A stretch of 64,000 nucleotides of DNA from Clostridia bacterium (GTDB lineage Bacteria > Bacillota > Clostridia > Saccharofermentanales > Saccharofermentanaceae): assembly GCA_016287245.1 (NCBI GenBank), contig JAEEWG010000008.1, positions 1 to 64,000 of the forward strand, written 5' to 3'. Shown here piece after piece: positions 1 to 8,663 of this stretch (its first letter is position 1; each line of letters starts with the position of its first letter). The notes beneath the pieces are model-generated. The model searched no databases and was not told the origin of the DNA. It was given only the letters and a program-made list of their open reading frames with translations. Position numbers and translations under genes: made by a program.

Positions 1-27
1 ACAAACTATTGGTCGTATTGACCATTA

Positions 28-87
28 AATCACCTTTCCTTTCCTTGTTTTGGCTTGAACAACCTACATTGTATCGGAAAGGTGATT
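28..87. repeat. 12-base inverted repeat with a 36-base loop
   Basis: AATCACCTTTCC at 28-39 is the exact reverse complement of GGAAAGGTGATT at 76-87. The arms are too far apart for a simple terminator and no open frame with a ribosome binding site spans them. It lies just before a plus-strand terminator, so it may be the 3' end of a structured transcript that starts outside the window. Function unknown. Confidence 0.5.
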
Positions 88-110
88 ATCTTTGTATAAC
101 ATCTGTCGCG

Positions 111-134
111 CACCCGCATAGCGGGTGGTTTTTT
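111..134 (+). terminator. Rho-independent terminator, plus strand
   Basis: CACCCGC, loop ATA, GCGGGTG (111-127) is followed by a run of T (129-134). It would end a plus-strand transcript entering from left of the window, whose gene is not visible here. Confidence 0.8.
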
Positions 135-186
135 GTCTCGCACGCTTCGCGAGCTCGACGGAGTCACGACTCCCGTAAAAGCAAAA

Positions 187-218
187 AAGAGGCCGTCTTT
201 TCAAAAGACAGCCTCTTT
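187..218 (-). terminator. Terminator of the AIM24-like gene
   Basis: AAAGAGGC and GCCTCTTT arms with an inner GTCTTTT/AAAAGAC stem form a long hairpin. Read on the minus strand it is followed by TTTTTT, and it lies about 25 bases past the stop of the 242-916 gene. The plus strand also has a T-rich tail, so it may work in both directions. Confidence 0.8.
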
Positions 219-241
219 CTCTTTTCATCAGATAGTTCAGA

Positions 242-916
242 TCATGCTCTCGGGAGCGTGGAAGCGATGATGCCTGCCACTGCGCTGATCGGCATGGTCT
301 GGATCCAGATGCGGCCGGGGCCGGTCACTTTGGTGTTGAAGAGACCTTCACCACCAAGGAAGATGTTCTTGGCGCCCTTGACCATCTCGATGTCCATGGA
401 GACAGTGTCTTCCATCATGGCCAGATAGCCGGTATCGAGGAGCATGGACTGACCTGCAGCCAGCTGGTACTCGACAACGGAACCGTCGATCTCGACGAAT
501 GCGGTACCGTTACCGGAAAGTCTCTGCATGATGAAACCTTCACCGCCGAAAAGACCTGCACCCAGTTTCTTTCTGAAGTGGATGCTGAGCTCAACGCCCT
601 CGGTTGCTGCGAGGAAAGCTCTCTTCTGTGCAATGATGCTGTGGTCCGGCGTGATCGAAATAGCGCGGATCTCGCCCGGGAAGCTCGAAGCAAAAGCGAT
701 GAGGCCCTGAGAGCCCTCTGCTGTGTATTTATTCTGGAACATCGCCTCACCGGCAAACATACGGCCAAGTGCCTTACCTACGCCGCCTGCCTGTGTCTGC
801 ATACGCATGTTCGGTGTCATCCAGCTCATGCCGCCACGCTCTGTGATCACGCTTTCGCCGGGCTCCATCGTGCATACTACTGCCGGGAGTTCTCCACCAA
901 GGATCTGATATTGCAT
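242..916 (-). CDS. AIM24/TIGR00266 family protein
   Basis: This 224-residue protein has the layout of the TIGR00266 (AIM24-like) family: a short single-domain beta-rich protein with many glycines, including two GGEG motifs near residues 123 and 188, and the opening MQYQILGGELPAVVC. Family members are predicted to be soluble and their biochemical role in bacteria is not established. The start is supported by GGAGG about 9 bases upstream. A strong terminator follows the stop. It lies 51 bases downstream of xylB on the same strand, so it could be read through from the xylose operon, but nothing else links it functionally to that pathway. Confidence 0.85.
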   Translation of the reverse strand: MQYQILGGELPAVVCTMEPGESVITERGGMSWMTPNMRMQTQAGGVGKALGRMFAGEAMFQNKYTAEGSQGLIAFASSFPGEIRAISITPDHSIIAQKRAFLAATEGVELSIHFRKKLGAGLFGGEGFIMQRLSGNGTAFVEIDGSVVEYQLAAGQSMLLDTGYLAMMEDTVSMDIEMVKGAKNIFLGGEGLFNTKVTGPGRIWIQTMPISAVAGIIASTLPRA

Positions 917-967
917 ACTATATACCTCCGTGTGTTAGAAAATCTGAAATCATTCTAACATTCGGTC

Positions 968-2491
968 TTAAACGTTCGCAAGTCTCTTGAAGTTATCTGC
1001 CATCGGAGCGTAAAGATCCTTATAGATCTGATAGAACGGCTCATACTGGGCATGTACATCGGCTCTTGCATCCATGGAGGAAGCAGAGAAAATAGTAGCT
1101 CCGCAAGCTTCCTGGATCGTCGGATATACGCCGGCAGCTACAGATGCGAGAAGAGCTGCACCGAGAGCACCACCCTGATCAGATGCGCATGTATTTACTG
1201 TGCAGTCAAATACGTCTGCGAGCATCTGTCTCCAGAACTTACTCTTGCTGCCGCCGCCGCAGGCATACATGGAATCGATCTTAACACCGAGGTTATTGAA
1301 GATTTCGATGGAATCGCGGAGTGCGTAAACAACACCCTCCATAACCGCACGGAGCATATCCTTTCTCTCGTGCATAGCAGAAAGGCCGAAGAATACACCA
1401 CGTGCATTCGGGTCGAGGTGCGGTGTTCTCTCACCCATAAGGTAAGGGAGATACAGGAGACGGTTAGCACCGATCGGTACCTCAGCTGCGATCTTATCGA
1501 GGAGCTGGTATACATCGATACCCTGCTTGTCTGCTTCGATAACTTCTGCGTCACAGCAGGTGTTCTTAAACCACTTCAGAGAGAGGCATGCTGCCTGATG
1601 AACGCCCATTACGTGCCAGCAGCCGGGAACAGCGGAGCAGAATGTATGTACGCGGCCCTTCGGGTCGACCTGCATATCGTCTGTGTGTGCAAATACTACG
1701 CCGGAAGTACCGAGTGTAGCAAAAGCTGTGCCTTCCTTAACGACGCCGCAACCGATCGCTGCTGCCGCGTTATCGCCTGCACCTGCAGCTACCGGGATAC
1801 CGGCCGGAAGACCTGTCTCAGCTGCGATCTCTTCTGTTACGCGTCCGGAAACCTCTACGGACTCGTAAACCTTAGCGAGCCATTCCTTCTTGATATCGAG
1901 GAGCTCGAGAACTTCATCCGACCAGTTACGGTTCTTGATGTCGAGAAGCTGCATACCGGAAGCATCAGATACGTCTGTTGCGAACTCGCCGGTCAGTCTA
2001 TAGCGTACATAGTCCTTCGGCAGAAGGATGTGGGCGACCTTCGAATAGATCTCCGGCTCATTGTTTCTGACCCAGAGGATCTTAGATGCTGTAAATCCTG
2101 TGAGTGCCGGAGAAGCGGTGATCGCCATGAGCTTATCAAGGCCTACCTTCTCGGTGATCTCTTCGCACTCTTTTGCGGTTCTCTGGTCACACCAGATGAT
2201 GGACTTTCTTAAGACATTGCCGTCCTTGTCGAGCATAACGAGGCCGTGCATCTGACCGGAAAGACCGATACCTGCGATATCGTCCTTGTTGACGCCACTT
2301 TCCTTAACGACTGTCTTTAAACCTGTGAGTGCGGCATTCCACCAGTCATCCGGCTCCTGCTCCGCATAACCGTTCTGCGGCTGATACAGCGGGTACTCCA
2401 CTGTATGTGCGGAAACGAGATTTCCGTCCTGGGAAAACAGTGCCGTCTTTGTACCGGATGTTCCGATGTCGATACCGATAAGATATTTCAT
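968..2491 (-). CDS. xylB: Xylulokinase
   Basis: A 507-residue FGGY-family sugar kinase, the usual length for xylulokinase, which phosphorylates D-xylulose to xylulose 5-phosphate in the cytoplasm. The N-terminal phosphate loop GIDIGTSGTKTAL is at residues 6-18. MHG near residue 78 and the GAGDNAAAAIGCG segment near 238 are typical of xylulokinases, and the second ATPase domain carries ACGGGSKS near 405. The start follows AAGGAG. It is the last gene of a lacI, GH3, xylB run and its product feeds the transketolase encoded just upstream. Xylose isomerase, the preceding step, is not in the window. Other FGGY substrates cannot be excluded by eye, but the context favours xylulose. Confidence 0.92.
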   Translation of the reverse strand: MKYLIGIDIGTSGTKTALFSQDGNLVSAHTVEYPLYQPQNGYAEQEPDDWWNAALTGLKTVVKESGVNKDDIAGIGLSGQMHGLVMLDKDGNVLRKSIIWCDQRTAKECEEITEKVGLDKLMAITASPALTGFTASKILWVRNNEPEIYSKVAHILLPKDYVRYRLTGEFATDVSDASGMQLLDIKNRNWSDEVLELLDIKKEWLAKVYESVEVSGRVTEEIAAETGLPAGIPVAAGAGDNAAAAIGCGVVKEGTAFATLGTSGVVFAHTDDMQVDPKGRVHTFCSAVPGCWHVMGVHQAACLSLKWFKNTCCDAEVIEADKQGIDVYQLLDKIAAEVPIGANRLLYLPYLMGERTPHLDPNARGVFFGLSAMHERKDMLRAVMEGVVYALRDSIEIFNNLGVKIDSMYACGGGSKSKFWRQMLADVFDCTVNTCASDQGGALGAALLASVAAGVYPTIQEACGATIFSASSMDARADVHAQYEPFYQIYKDLYAPMADNFKRLANV

Positions 2492-2596
2492 AGTTCAAAT
2501 CTCCTTATGTTGTTTATTTTCGGGGCTTCTGCCCTTATTCACTTTTTGTTTCGGATGCTTTCGCACCCTCTCTTCGTTCTTTTCTGCACGCAATCC

Positions 2597-4693
2597 TTAT
2601 TTTACTACGGAAACGCTGATGCAGGAAGAACCTGTGAGCTCCTTGCTCTTTTCATCCGGCTGGGATGTGCCGGCATAGATCGTGAAGGAATTTCCTCCGC
2701 TTATGACTTCGCCGTCGTCGTTTACGACATCAAAAGCACCCTTATCGAGCGTGATCTTCACCTTCTCCTCCGCACCTGCAGCGATCGCCACGCGGGCAAA
2801 TCCGCAGAGTTTCGGATACTTCGTCGCATCCTCTGAAGTATTGCTCCGGATGTAGATCTGTACGACGTCCTCTGTATCCACATCGCCTTTATTAGCCACC
2901 GATACAGTCACGGAACGGTCCGCATCATCGTAAATGCAGTCCGACACCTCGACTTTTGAATAAGTAAGGCCATATCCGAACGGATAGAGGATATTGTCAC
3001 GTGTATAGCGGTAGGTGCGATCCTTCATGGAGTAATCGGCAAAATCCGGGATTCCTTCGATGCTTTCGTAGAACGTCAGCGGGAGTTTTCCGGAAGGAGA
3101 TACCTTGCCGAAGAGGATATTGGCCAGAGCCGTTCCGCCGAGTTCACCCGGATACCATGCCTGGATCAGGGCGTCCGCCTTTTCCGCAAGCGGGTTGATG
3201 GAAGATCCGGCGGCAAGTACGACCACCGTCGGCTTTCCGAGTGCCAGTACTTTCTCGATCAGGACACGCTGTCCCTCCGGCAGGAGAAGATCTCTCTTAT
3301 CGCCGGAATCAAATGCATTACCGGTATCGCCCTGTTCTCCTTCAAGGGTCGCGTCAAGACCGACACAGAGGACAACAACATCGCTCATCTCCGCAAGGAT
3401 CAAAGCTTCTGCGATGCCGTCCTCAGCAAAGGCCAGCGGCTGGATGCGATCCTTACTTAAGTGCGCGCCTTCCGCATAGTATACGCGGATATCGTCGCCC
3501 GCTTCTTCTCTAATACCTTCGAGGAAGGTCTTCGGAGCCACGGATGTGCCGTAGTAGTTTCCGCGCAGCGCATCGATACTGTCGCTGTTCGGACCGATCA
3601 CGGCAATGGACTTGATGGAGTCTTTCGATAGCGGCAGGAGTCCTTCGTTTTTCAGAAGTACCATGGACTTCTCGGCGCACTCAAGGGATACTTTCCGGTG
3701 CTCGTCACAGGCTACGACATCGTACGGGATATCGTCAAATTCCGTATGCTCCTCGAAAAGACCCAGTCTCATTCTCGTCCGCATAAGACGGACGACCGCA
3801 TTTCTTATGGTCTCTTTCGAGACGAGGCCTTCCTGTTCGGCCGCCATCATGTGGACATAGGTGTTGCCGCAGTTTAAGTCACAGCCGGCATTGATCGCCA
3901 TGGCCGCAGACTCGGTCGGTGTCTTCGTGACACGGTGGTTCTCGTGGAAGTCACGGATCGCCCAGCAGTCGGAAACGAAGTAACCGTTAAATCCCCACTC
4001 CCTGAGTTTTCCCATCAGGAAAGAACTGGCGCAGGTAGGTTCGCCGTTGAGTCTTGTATATGCACCCATGACGCCTTCGACATGCGCCTCTTTGACCAGT
4101 GCTTCAAATGCCGGAAGATAGGTCTCGGCGAGGTCTTTTTTCGAAGCGATGGTATTAAATTCGTGGCGAAGTGCCTCCGGACCGCTGTGGGCCGCAAAAT
4201 GCTTGGCGCAGCCTGCCGCGAGCATATACTTGCCGTCGCCCTGAAGTCCCTTTACGAAGGACACACCGAGGCGAGTCGTAAGATACGGGTCTTCACCGTA
4301 GGTCTCATGGCCTCTTCCCCATCTCGGATCGCGGAAGATATTGATGTTCGGGCTCCAGAGTGTGAGTCCTTTATAGATATCCCGGTCGCCCTTTTTGCTC
4401 GAAGCATTGTACTTGGCACGGGCTTCGGTCGCGATGATCTTCGCGACTTTTCCGAGGAGTTTATCGTCAAACATAGCCGCCAGGCCGATCGCCTGAGGGA
4501 ACATGGTCGCGGTTCCGGAACGTGCCACACCGTGAAGGCCTTCGTTCCACCAGTTATATGCCGGAACACCCAGACGCTCGATAGCCGGCGCACCGTAGCT
4601 TAACTGAGGCACCTGTTCTTCAAATGTCATCTGATCAGCAAGATCTTCTGCTCGTTCCTGAAAAGAAAGATTCGGGTTTTGATACTTTTCCAT
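2597..4693 (-). CDS. Glycoside hydrolase family 3, beta-xylosidase-like, cytoplasmic
   Basis: A 698-residue GH3 enzyme. The N-terminal barrel carries WWNEGLHGVAR, the stretch around SPNINIFRDPRWGRG, and KHFAAHSGPE. GYFVSDCWAI near residue 242 supplies the likely nucleophile Asp; SDC is the form common in GH3 beta-xylosidases. The C-terminal alpha/beta sandwich is followed by a fibronectin III-like domain from about residue 590. No signal peptide is visible, so it should act on oligosaccharides already imported. It starts 9 bases after lacI and is followed by xylB, which supports xylo-oligosaccharide hydrolysis. Beta-glucosidase or arabinosidase activity remains possible. The start has GAGGAG upstream. 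Confidence 0.9.
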   Translation of the reverse strand: MEKYQNPNLSFQERAEDLADQMTFEEQVPQLSYGAPAIERLGVPAYNWWNEGLHGVARSGTATMFPQAIGLAAMFDDKLLGKVAKIIATEARAKYNASSKKGDRDIYKGLTLWSPNINIFRDPRWGRGHETYGEDPYLTTRLGVSFVKGLQGDGKYMLAAGCAKHFAAHSGPEALRHEFNTIASKKDLAETYLPAFEALVKEAHVEGVMGAYTRLNGEPTCASSFLMGKLREWGFNGYFVSDCWAIRDFHENHRVTKTPTESAAMAINAGCDLNCGNTYVHMMAAEQEGLVSKETIRNAVVRLMRTRMRLGLFEEHTEFDDIPYDVVACDEHRKVSLECAEKSMVLLKNEGLLPLSKDSIKSIAVIGPNSDSIDALRGNYYGTSVAPKTFLEGIREEAGDDIRVYYAEGAHLSKDRIQPLAFAEDGIAEALILAEMSDVVVLCVGLDATLEGEQGDTGNAFDSGDKRDLLLPEGQRVLIEKVLALGKPTVVVLAAGSSINPLAEKADALIQAWYPGELGGTALANILFGKVSPSGKLPLTFYESIEGIPDFADYSMKDRTYRYTRDNILYPFGYGLTYSKVEVSDCIYDDADRSVTVSVANKGDVDTEDVVQIYIRSNTSEDATKYPKLCGFARVAIAAGAEEKVKITLDKGAFDVVNDDGEVISGGNSFTIYAGTSQPDEKSKELTGSSCISVSVVK

Positions 4694-4702
4694 GTTGTCT
4701 CC

Positions 4703-5731
4703 TCACTGTGGTTCTGCTTTTAGATTCTTGCAGCTGTCGCCGAGGATAAGGTGCGGCTTTAAGCTGATTGTCTTTGGGATCTTCTTCTCTCCCGCGATCT
4801 GCGCAAGTAGGTTCTTGGCGGCCTCTTCGCCGATCTCTTTTGTATCCTGACGGATCGTCGTCAGCTTCAGACTCGTTCTCTGTGTGATCTCAATGCCGTC
4901 AAATCCGACGACAGAGATATCGTCCGGCACAGAAAGACCCGCTTCCCGGATCGCTTCGATCACACCGATCGCGGAATAGTCATCACTGGCGATCACAGCC
5001 GTCGGACGGTCATCGGCTGTGGCCGAAAGAAGCTTTTTCATGGAATCCGCGCCACCCTCGATCGAGTAATAACGGGATGGGAAAAGGCGAAGTGTCATCT
5101 CCTTTTTTCCGACCTCTGCGACGGCTTTTTCGAGTGCGGAGATACGGGCCTCGGTGATGAACTTTCCTCTTTCTCCATGGAGATAAACGACATTCTTATG
5201 CCCCAGTTCGTGAAGATAGGAGATAAGCATACGCATGCTCTCCTCCGGGTCGGTCATGATGCAGCCGATATCGTCATCTTCAAAGTCGATGGCGATCTTC
5301 GGGAGATTGCTCTCGATCAGTTCTCTGGCATCCTTCTGTGAATGATCTGTGTTTACGATAAAGATACCGTCCACATGGCGGTATCTGCAGTGTCCTAAGT
5401 ACGACAGGCCGAGATTGCCGACTTTGTTGGAGATGAAGACGATATCGTAACCGTGCTTCTCCACATAGTCTTTAAAGCTTTCGATCACCTGGGCAAAAAG
5501 ATAGTGCCAAAGACCCATTTGCGAAGTGTCCTGGCACAATACACCGATCGACCAGGTGCGGCTTTGCGAAAGCGCTCTTGCGCCCGCATTCGGAACATAG
5601 TCCAGTTCCTGCGCAATGCGGCGCACACGCTCACGTGTACTGGCACTTACATCACTGGCATTCGACAACGCTTTCGAAACTGTGGCGGGCGAAAGGCCGC
5701 AAGCCTTTGCTATGTCATAGATCGTTGCCAT
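4703..5731 (-). CDS. LacI-family transcriptional repressor
   Basis: A 342-residue regulator with an N-terminal LacI helix-turn-helix (ATIYDIAKACGLSPATVSKALSN, residues 2-24) and hinge helix, followed by a periplasmic-binding-protein-like effector domain with VVGFDGIEIT near residue 270. This length and order are standard for the family. It is the first gene of the GH3-xylB operon and probably responds to xylose, xylobiose or a derived sugar. No convincing operator lies directly upstream, but a LacI-type palindrome with a central CG lies in the leader of the neighbouring transketolase gene at 7937-7958. The start follows GAGAGGA at normal spacing. Confidence 0.92.
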   Translation of the reverse strand: MATIYDIAKACGLSPATVSKALSNASDVSASTRERVRRIAQELDYVPNAGARALSQSRTWSIGVLCQDTSQMGLWHYLFAQVIESFKDYVEKHGYDIVFISNKVGNLGLSYLGHCRYRHVDGIFIVNTDHSQKDARELIESNLPKIAIDFEDDDIGCIMTDPEESMRMLISYLHELGHKNVVYLHGERGKFITEARISALEKAVAEVGKKEMTLRLFPSRYYSIEGGADSMKKLLSATADDRPTAVIASDDYSAIGVIEAIREAGLSVPDDISVVGFDGIEITQRTSLKLTTIRQDTKEIGEEAAKNLLAQIAGEKKIPKTISLKPHLILGDSCKNLKAEPQ

Positions 5732-5787
5732 AATCTTGTCCTCTCTGGTAGATCTTTCTGAATGGAATTATCCGTGATTACATAGAA

Positions 5788-5823
5788 TTCCGCCGGAACC
5801 CTTTGATCAGGATCCCGGCGGAA
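5788..5823 (-). terminator. Hairpin after transketolase
   Basis: TTCCGCCGG at 5788-5796 pairs with CCGGCGGAA at 5815-5823, and the stem extends partly inward (GATCC/GGGTT). It lies 9 bases past the transketolase stop and before lacI. The T-tract is weak, so it may only reduce read-through into the lacI operon. Confidence 0.5.
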
Positions 5824-5831
5824 CACCGTTA

Positions 5832-7826
5832 TTACTTATTTACGACCTCTTTGCAGGTAGCAACTACATTTGCGACAGTAAAGCCGAACTTCTCCATCAG
5901 CATGGAAGGCTTACCGCTGGCGCCGAATGTATCCATGGTGACGTAGCCGCCGTCGATACCGACGAGCTTGCCCCAGGAGTAAGAGGAACCGGCCTCGATC
6001 GCTACACGTGCGGTAACGTTCGGAAGCAGGATGGAATCACGATATGCCTTATCCTGAGCAAGGAATACGTCCAGGCACGGAACGGATACGACACGAGCGT
6101 CGATACCCTCGGAAGCAAGTTCATCTTTTGCCTTGATACCGAGCTCTACTTCGGAACCGGAAGCGAGGATGATGACATCCGGAGTCTCCTTGGATTCCTT
6201 AGCTACGATATAAGCACCCTTCAGGGCTTCCTTGGAGGAAGTCGTCAGAGGCATGAGGTTCTGTCTGGAAAGAACGAGTGCAGACGGTGTCTTCGGAGAA
6301 GAGATCGCTGCTACCCAGGAAGCAACTGTCTCGGTTGCATCGCACGGACGCCATACATTGAAGTTCGGCATGGAGCGGAGCATGGTCAGCTGTTCTACCG
6401 GCTCATGTGTCGGGCCGTCTTCACCAACACCGATACTGTCGTGTGTGAACATGAAGATCTGCGGGATGTTCATGAGAGCAGAAAGACGTGCCATCGGCTT
6501 GGTGTAGTCAGAGAATACGAAGAATGTAGCACAGTAAGAGCGCAGACCGCCGTGGAGCAGCATACCGTTGGAGATACCGGACATAGCGAGCTCACGAACA
6601 CCGAAGTGCATGTTTCTGCCGGCTCTGTCAGCCTTGCTGAAATCGCCCTTGCCGTTCATGTAGGACTTGTTGGACGGAGCGAGGTCAGCGGAACCGCCGA
6701 TCAGGTTCGGGATACGGTCAGCAAGTTTGTTCAGGACCTTACCGCCGAGAGCACGGGAAGCCTGCGGCTTGTCATCTACTGTCCACAGATCTTCGTCATC
6801 CAGAAGTGCGGAATAATCATTGCTGAAGAACTTGTCCCAGAGAGCCTTGAGATCCGGGTTTGCCTTCGCATATTCAGCGAACATAGCATCCCACTTCGCA
6901 TGAGCGTCTGTACCCTTAGCACCAAGCTCAGCATAGTGATCGTAAACTTCCTGCGGAACGACGAAGGACTCTTCGCACGGCCAGCCGAGTGTCTTACGCA
7001 TAGCTGCGATGTTCTCCTCACCGAGAGGCTCACCGTGAGCAGATGCTGTACCCTGCTTAGCTTCGCAGCCGTATCCGATGATGGAACGGATCTCGATGAA
7101 GGAAGGCTTGGTCTTCTCTGCCTTTGCAGCTTCGATCGCCTTAGCGATCGCTTCGATATCGTTACCGTCTTCTACGAGGAGCGTCTGGAAACCGCAAGCT
7201 TCCATACGGCCTCTTACGTTCTCGGTAAAGGCGATATCTGTAGAACCTTCAATAGAGATGCTGTTGGAGTCATAAAGAACGATGAGCTTATCGAGGCCAA
7301 GTGTGCCGGCCAGGGAAAGAGCTTCTTCGGAGATACCTTCCATGAGGCAGCCGTCGCCGCACTCTACGAAGGTGTAGTGATCGATGACCGGGAATTCCGG
7401 CTTATTGAACGTCTCAGCAAGGTGAGCTTCTGCGATAGCCATACCTACTGCCATGGAAAGACCTGCGCCCAGAGGACCTGTTGTCGCGTCGATACCTGCA
7501 GTGTGGCCGTACTCCGGATGACCCGGTGTCTTACTGTCCATCTGACGGAACTGCTTTAAGTCTTCTACGGAAAGACCGCCTACACCAAAGAGGTGCAAAA
7601 GAGAATAATAAAGTGCAGAACCGTGACCGCCGGAAAGAACGAAACGGTCTCTGTTGATCCACTTCGGATCCTTCGGATCAAAAGTCATTTCCTTGCCCCA
7701 CAGCGTGTAAGCCATGGATGCCGCACCAAGCGGGAGACCCGGGTGTCCTGAATTTGCCTTCTGAATCATATCCGCTGAAAGAACTCGGATGGCTGAAATT
7801 GCGTTTTGTTCGATTTGTGTACTCAT
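5832..7826 (-). CDS. tkt: Transketolase
   Basis: A 664-residue full-length transketolase, the thiamine-diphosphate enzyme that moves two-carbon units between pentose and other sugar phosphates. Seen are KANSGHPGLPLGAA, the ThDP-binding GDGCLMEG motif near residue 155, the pyrimidine-domain segment with VRELAMSGISNG, and the C-terminal domain with VSVPCLD. The frame stays open 51 codons further upstream, but the start at MSTQIEQ has AAGGAG 11 bases before it and matches the family N terminus, so I use that start. It probably works with xylulokinase, whose product is its substrate. A promoter and a palindromic site lie upstream. Confidence 0.95.
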   Translation of the reverse strand: MSTQIEQNAISAIRVLSADMIQKANSGHPGLPLGAASMAYTLWGKEMTFDPKDPKWINRDRFVLSGGHGSALYYSLLHLFGVGGLSVEDLKQFRQMDSKTPGHPEYGHTAGIDATTGPLGAGLSMAVGMAIAEAHLAETFNKPEFPVIDHYTFVECGDGCLMEGISEEALSLAGTLGLDKLIVLYDSNSISIEGSTDIAFTENVRGRMEACGFQTLLVEDGNDIEAIAKAIEAAKAEKTKPSFIEIRSIIGYGCEAKQGTASAHGEPLGEENIAAMRKTLGWPCEESFVVPQEVYDHYAELGAKGTDAHAKWDAMFAEYAKANPDLKALWDKFFSNDYSALLDDEDLWTVDDKPQASRALGGKVLNKLADRIPNLIGGSADLAPSNKSYMNGKGDFSKADRAGRNMHFGVRELAMSGISNGMLLHGGLRSYCATFFVFSDYTKPMARLSALMNIPQIFMFTHDSIGVGEDGPTHEPVEQLTMLRSMPNFNVWRPCDATETVASWVAAISSPKTPSALVLSRQNLMPLTTSSKEALKGAYIVAKESKETPDVIILASGSEVELGIKAKDELASEGIDARVVSVPCLDVFLAQDKAYRDSILLPNVTARVAIEAGSSYSWGKLVGIDGGYVTMDTFGASGKPSMLMEKFGFTVANVVATCKEVVNK

Positions 7827-7936
7827 ACGTCCATACACTCCTTCTCTAAAAATGTATATATGATACGCGCGGAGGGCGCTGTATTGACATGGTAAGTGAC
7901 CCGTGACCCCACCTTTTTTCTGAGGAGAAGGGAAAC

Positions 7937-7958
7937 GTTCCGAAATCGATTTCGAAAC
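7937..7958. promoter_or_regulatory. LacI-type palindrome in the transketolase leader
   Basis: CGAAATCGATTTCG (7941-7954) is a perfect 14-base palindrome with a central CG, flanked by GTT and AAC so that 22 bases are nearly symmetric. LacI-family and CcpA operators commonly have this AAANCGNTTT form. It lies about 33-54 bases downstream of the predicted start of the tkt transcript, a position where a bound repressor would block elongation. The candidate binder is the repressor encoded at 4703-5731, or CcpA; this is inference. Confidence 0.5.
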
Positions 7959-7997
7959 GGGGGCAAAAAAATGGAGCACGAGCTCACTTGCCTATTA

Positions 7998-8026
7998 AGT
8001 TTATATTGTAGCGGGTCAAGTGTCAA
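7998..8026 (-). promoter_or_regulatory. Predicted sigma-A promoter of transketolase
   Basis: On the minus strand TTGACA (8021-8026) is separated by 17 bases from TAAACT (7998-8003). The start codon is about 165 bases downstream, leaving a long leader that contains the palindrome at 7937-7958. Nothing else was seen in this 300-base divergent region apart from the plus-strand promoter. Confidence 0.6.
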
Positions 8027-8059
8027 TGTCGGAGAAACGTAAAGTTTTTGTAAATGTCA

Positions 8060-8087
8060 TTGCGCACGATTATACGTATAGTATAAA
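8060..8087 (+). promoter_or_regulatory. Possible promoter of the HD protein and mutY
   Basis: TTGCGC (8060-8065) and TATAAA (8082-8087) are 16 bases apart, 43 bases before the TTG start at 8130. An alternative is TTGTAA-17-TATACG slightly upstream. The -10 is good and the -35 moderate. Confidence 0.4.
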
Positions 8088-8129
8088 ATAGCAGAGATAA
8101 AAAACACATATCACCCGGGGGAGACGAAT

Positions 8130-8663
8130 TTGAAAATCCTGATCAAGCGCGACGTTCTTTTCCAGCATCTTTCGGAACCTGTACTTAAGACCGGACTTCT
8201 CGAACAGCTGAAAGAATTTAAACAGCATGGCAAATGCACCTGCTATGACCACAGTGTTGCTGTGGCCAAAACTGCGCTTTTATGGTCCATGGTACTTCCC
8301 TTCCGCTTCAAGCAGAAACAGCTCGTACGCGGCGCACTTCTTCACGATTATTTCCTTTACGACTGGCATCACGTTAAGCTCGAAAAGCTCCACGGCATTG
8401 CCCATCCGCATACCGCCGCAGAAAATGCCCGCCGTGATTTTGACATCACGCCGCTTGAAGAAAACATCATCCGCCGCCACATGTTCCCGCTGACGCCGAT
8501 CCCGCCGAAATACAGAGAAAGTGTTCTCGTTACGCTTTCCGATAAATACTGCGCGACCAAAGAGGTCTTCACCGCCCTCGCTCACCGCATCCGCACGGGC
8601 CGTCCCGTTGCGCATCTGGCCAACATGCTGGCCTTTATCATCGCTCTTTTCCCATGGACGTAA
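8130..8663 (+). CDS. HD-domain phosphohydrolase
   Basis: A 177-residue single-domain protein with the ordered histidine/aspartate motifs of the HD superfamily: YDHSVAVA near residue 41, the HD doublet in GALLHDYFLYDW near 73, HGIAHPHTAAENA near 90, and SDKYCATKE near 138. Such proteins hydrolyse phosphate bonds of nucleotides or related molecules with bound metals; the substrate is unknown. The start is TTG, supported by GGGGGAG 7 bases upstream. The last codons overlap the mutY start by 10 bases, so the two are translationally coupled. The pairing with a DNA repair enzyme could point to nucleotide clean-up, but that is only context. Confidence 0.85.
   Translation: MKILIKRDVLFQHLSEPVLKTGLLEQLKEFKQHGKCTCYDHSVAVAKTALLWSMVLPFRFKQKQLVRGALLHDYFLYDWHHVKLEKLHGIAHPHTAAENARRDFDITPLEENIIRRHMFPLTPIPPKYRESVLVTLSDKYCATKEVFTALAHRIRTGRPVAHLANMLAFIIALFPWT

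Noticed and set aside
9..428. Plus-strand open frame of 139 residues at the left edge
   Set aside because: It runs through two terminators and the 3' end of the AIM24-like gene, and shows no domain or ribosome binding site.
968..2491. Long plus-strand open frames opposite xylB, GH3, tkt, dnaK and others
   Set aside because: They are mirror frames of strongly conserved genes and lack ribosome binding sites and recognisable motifs.
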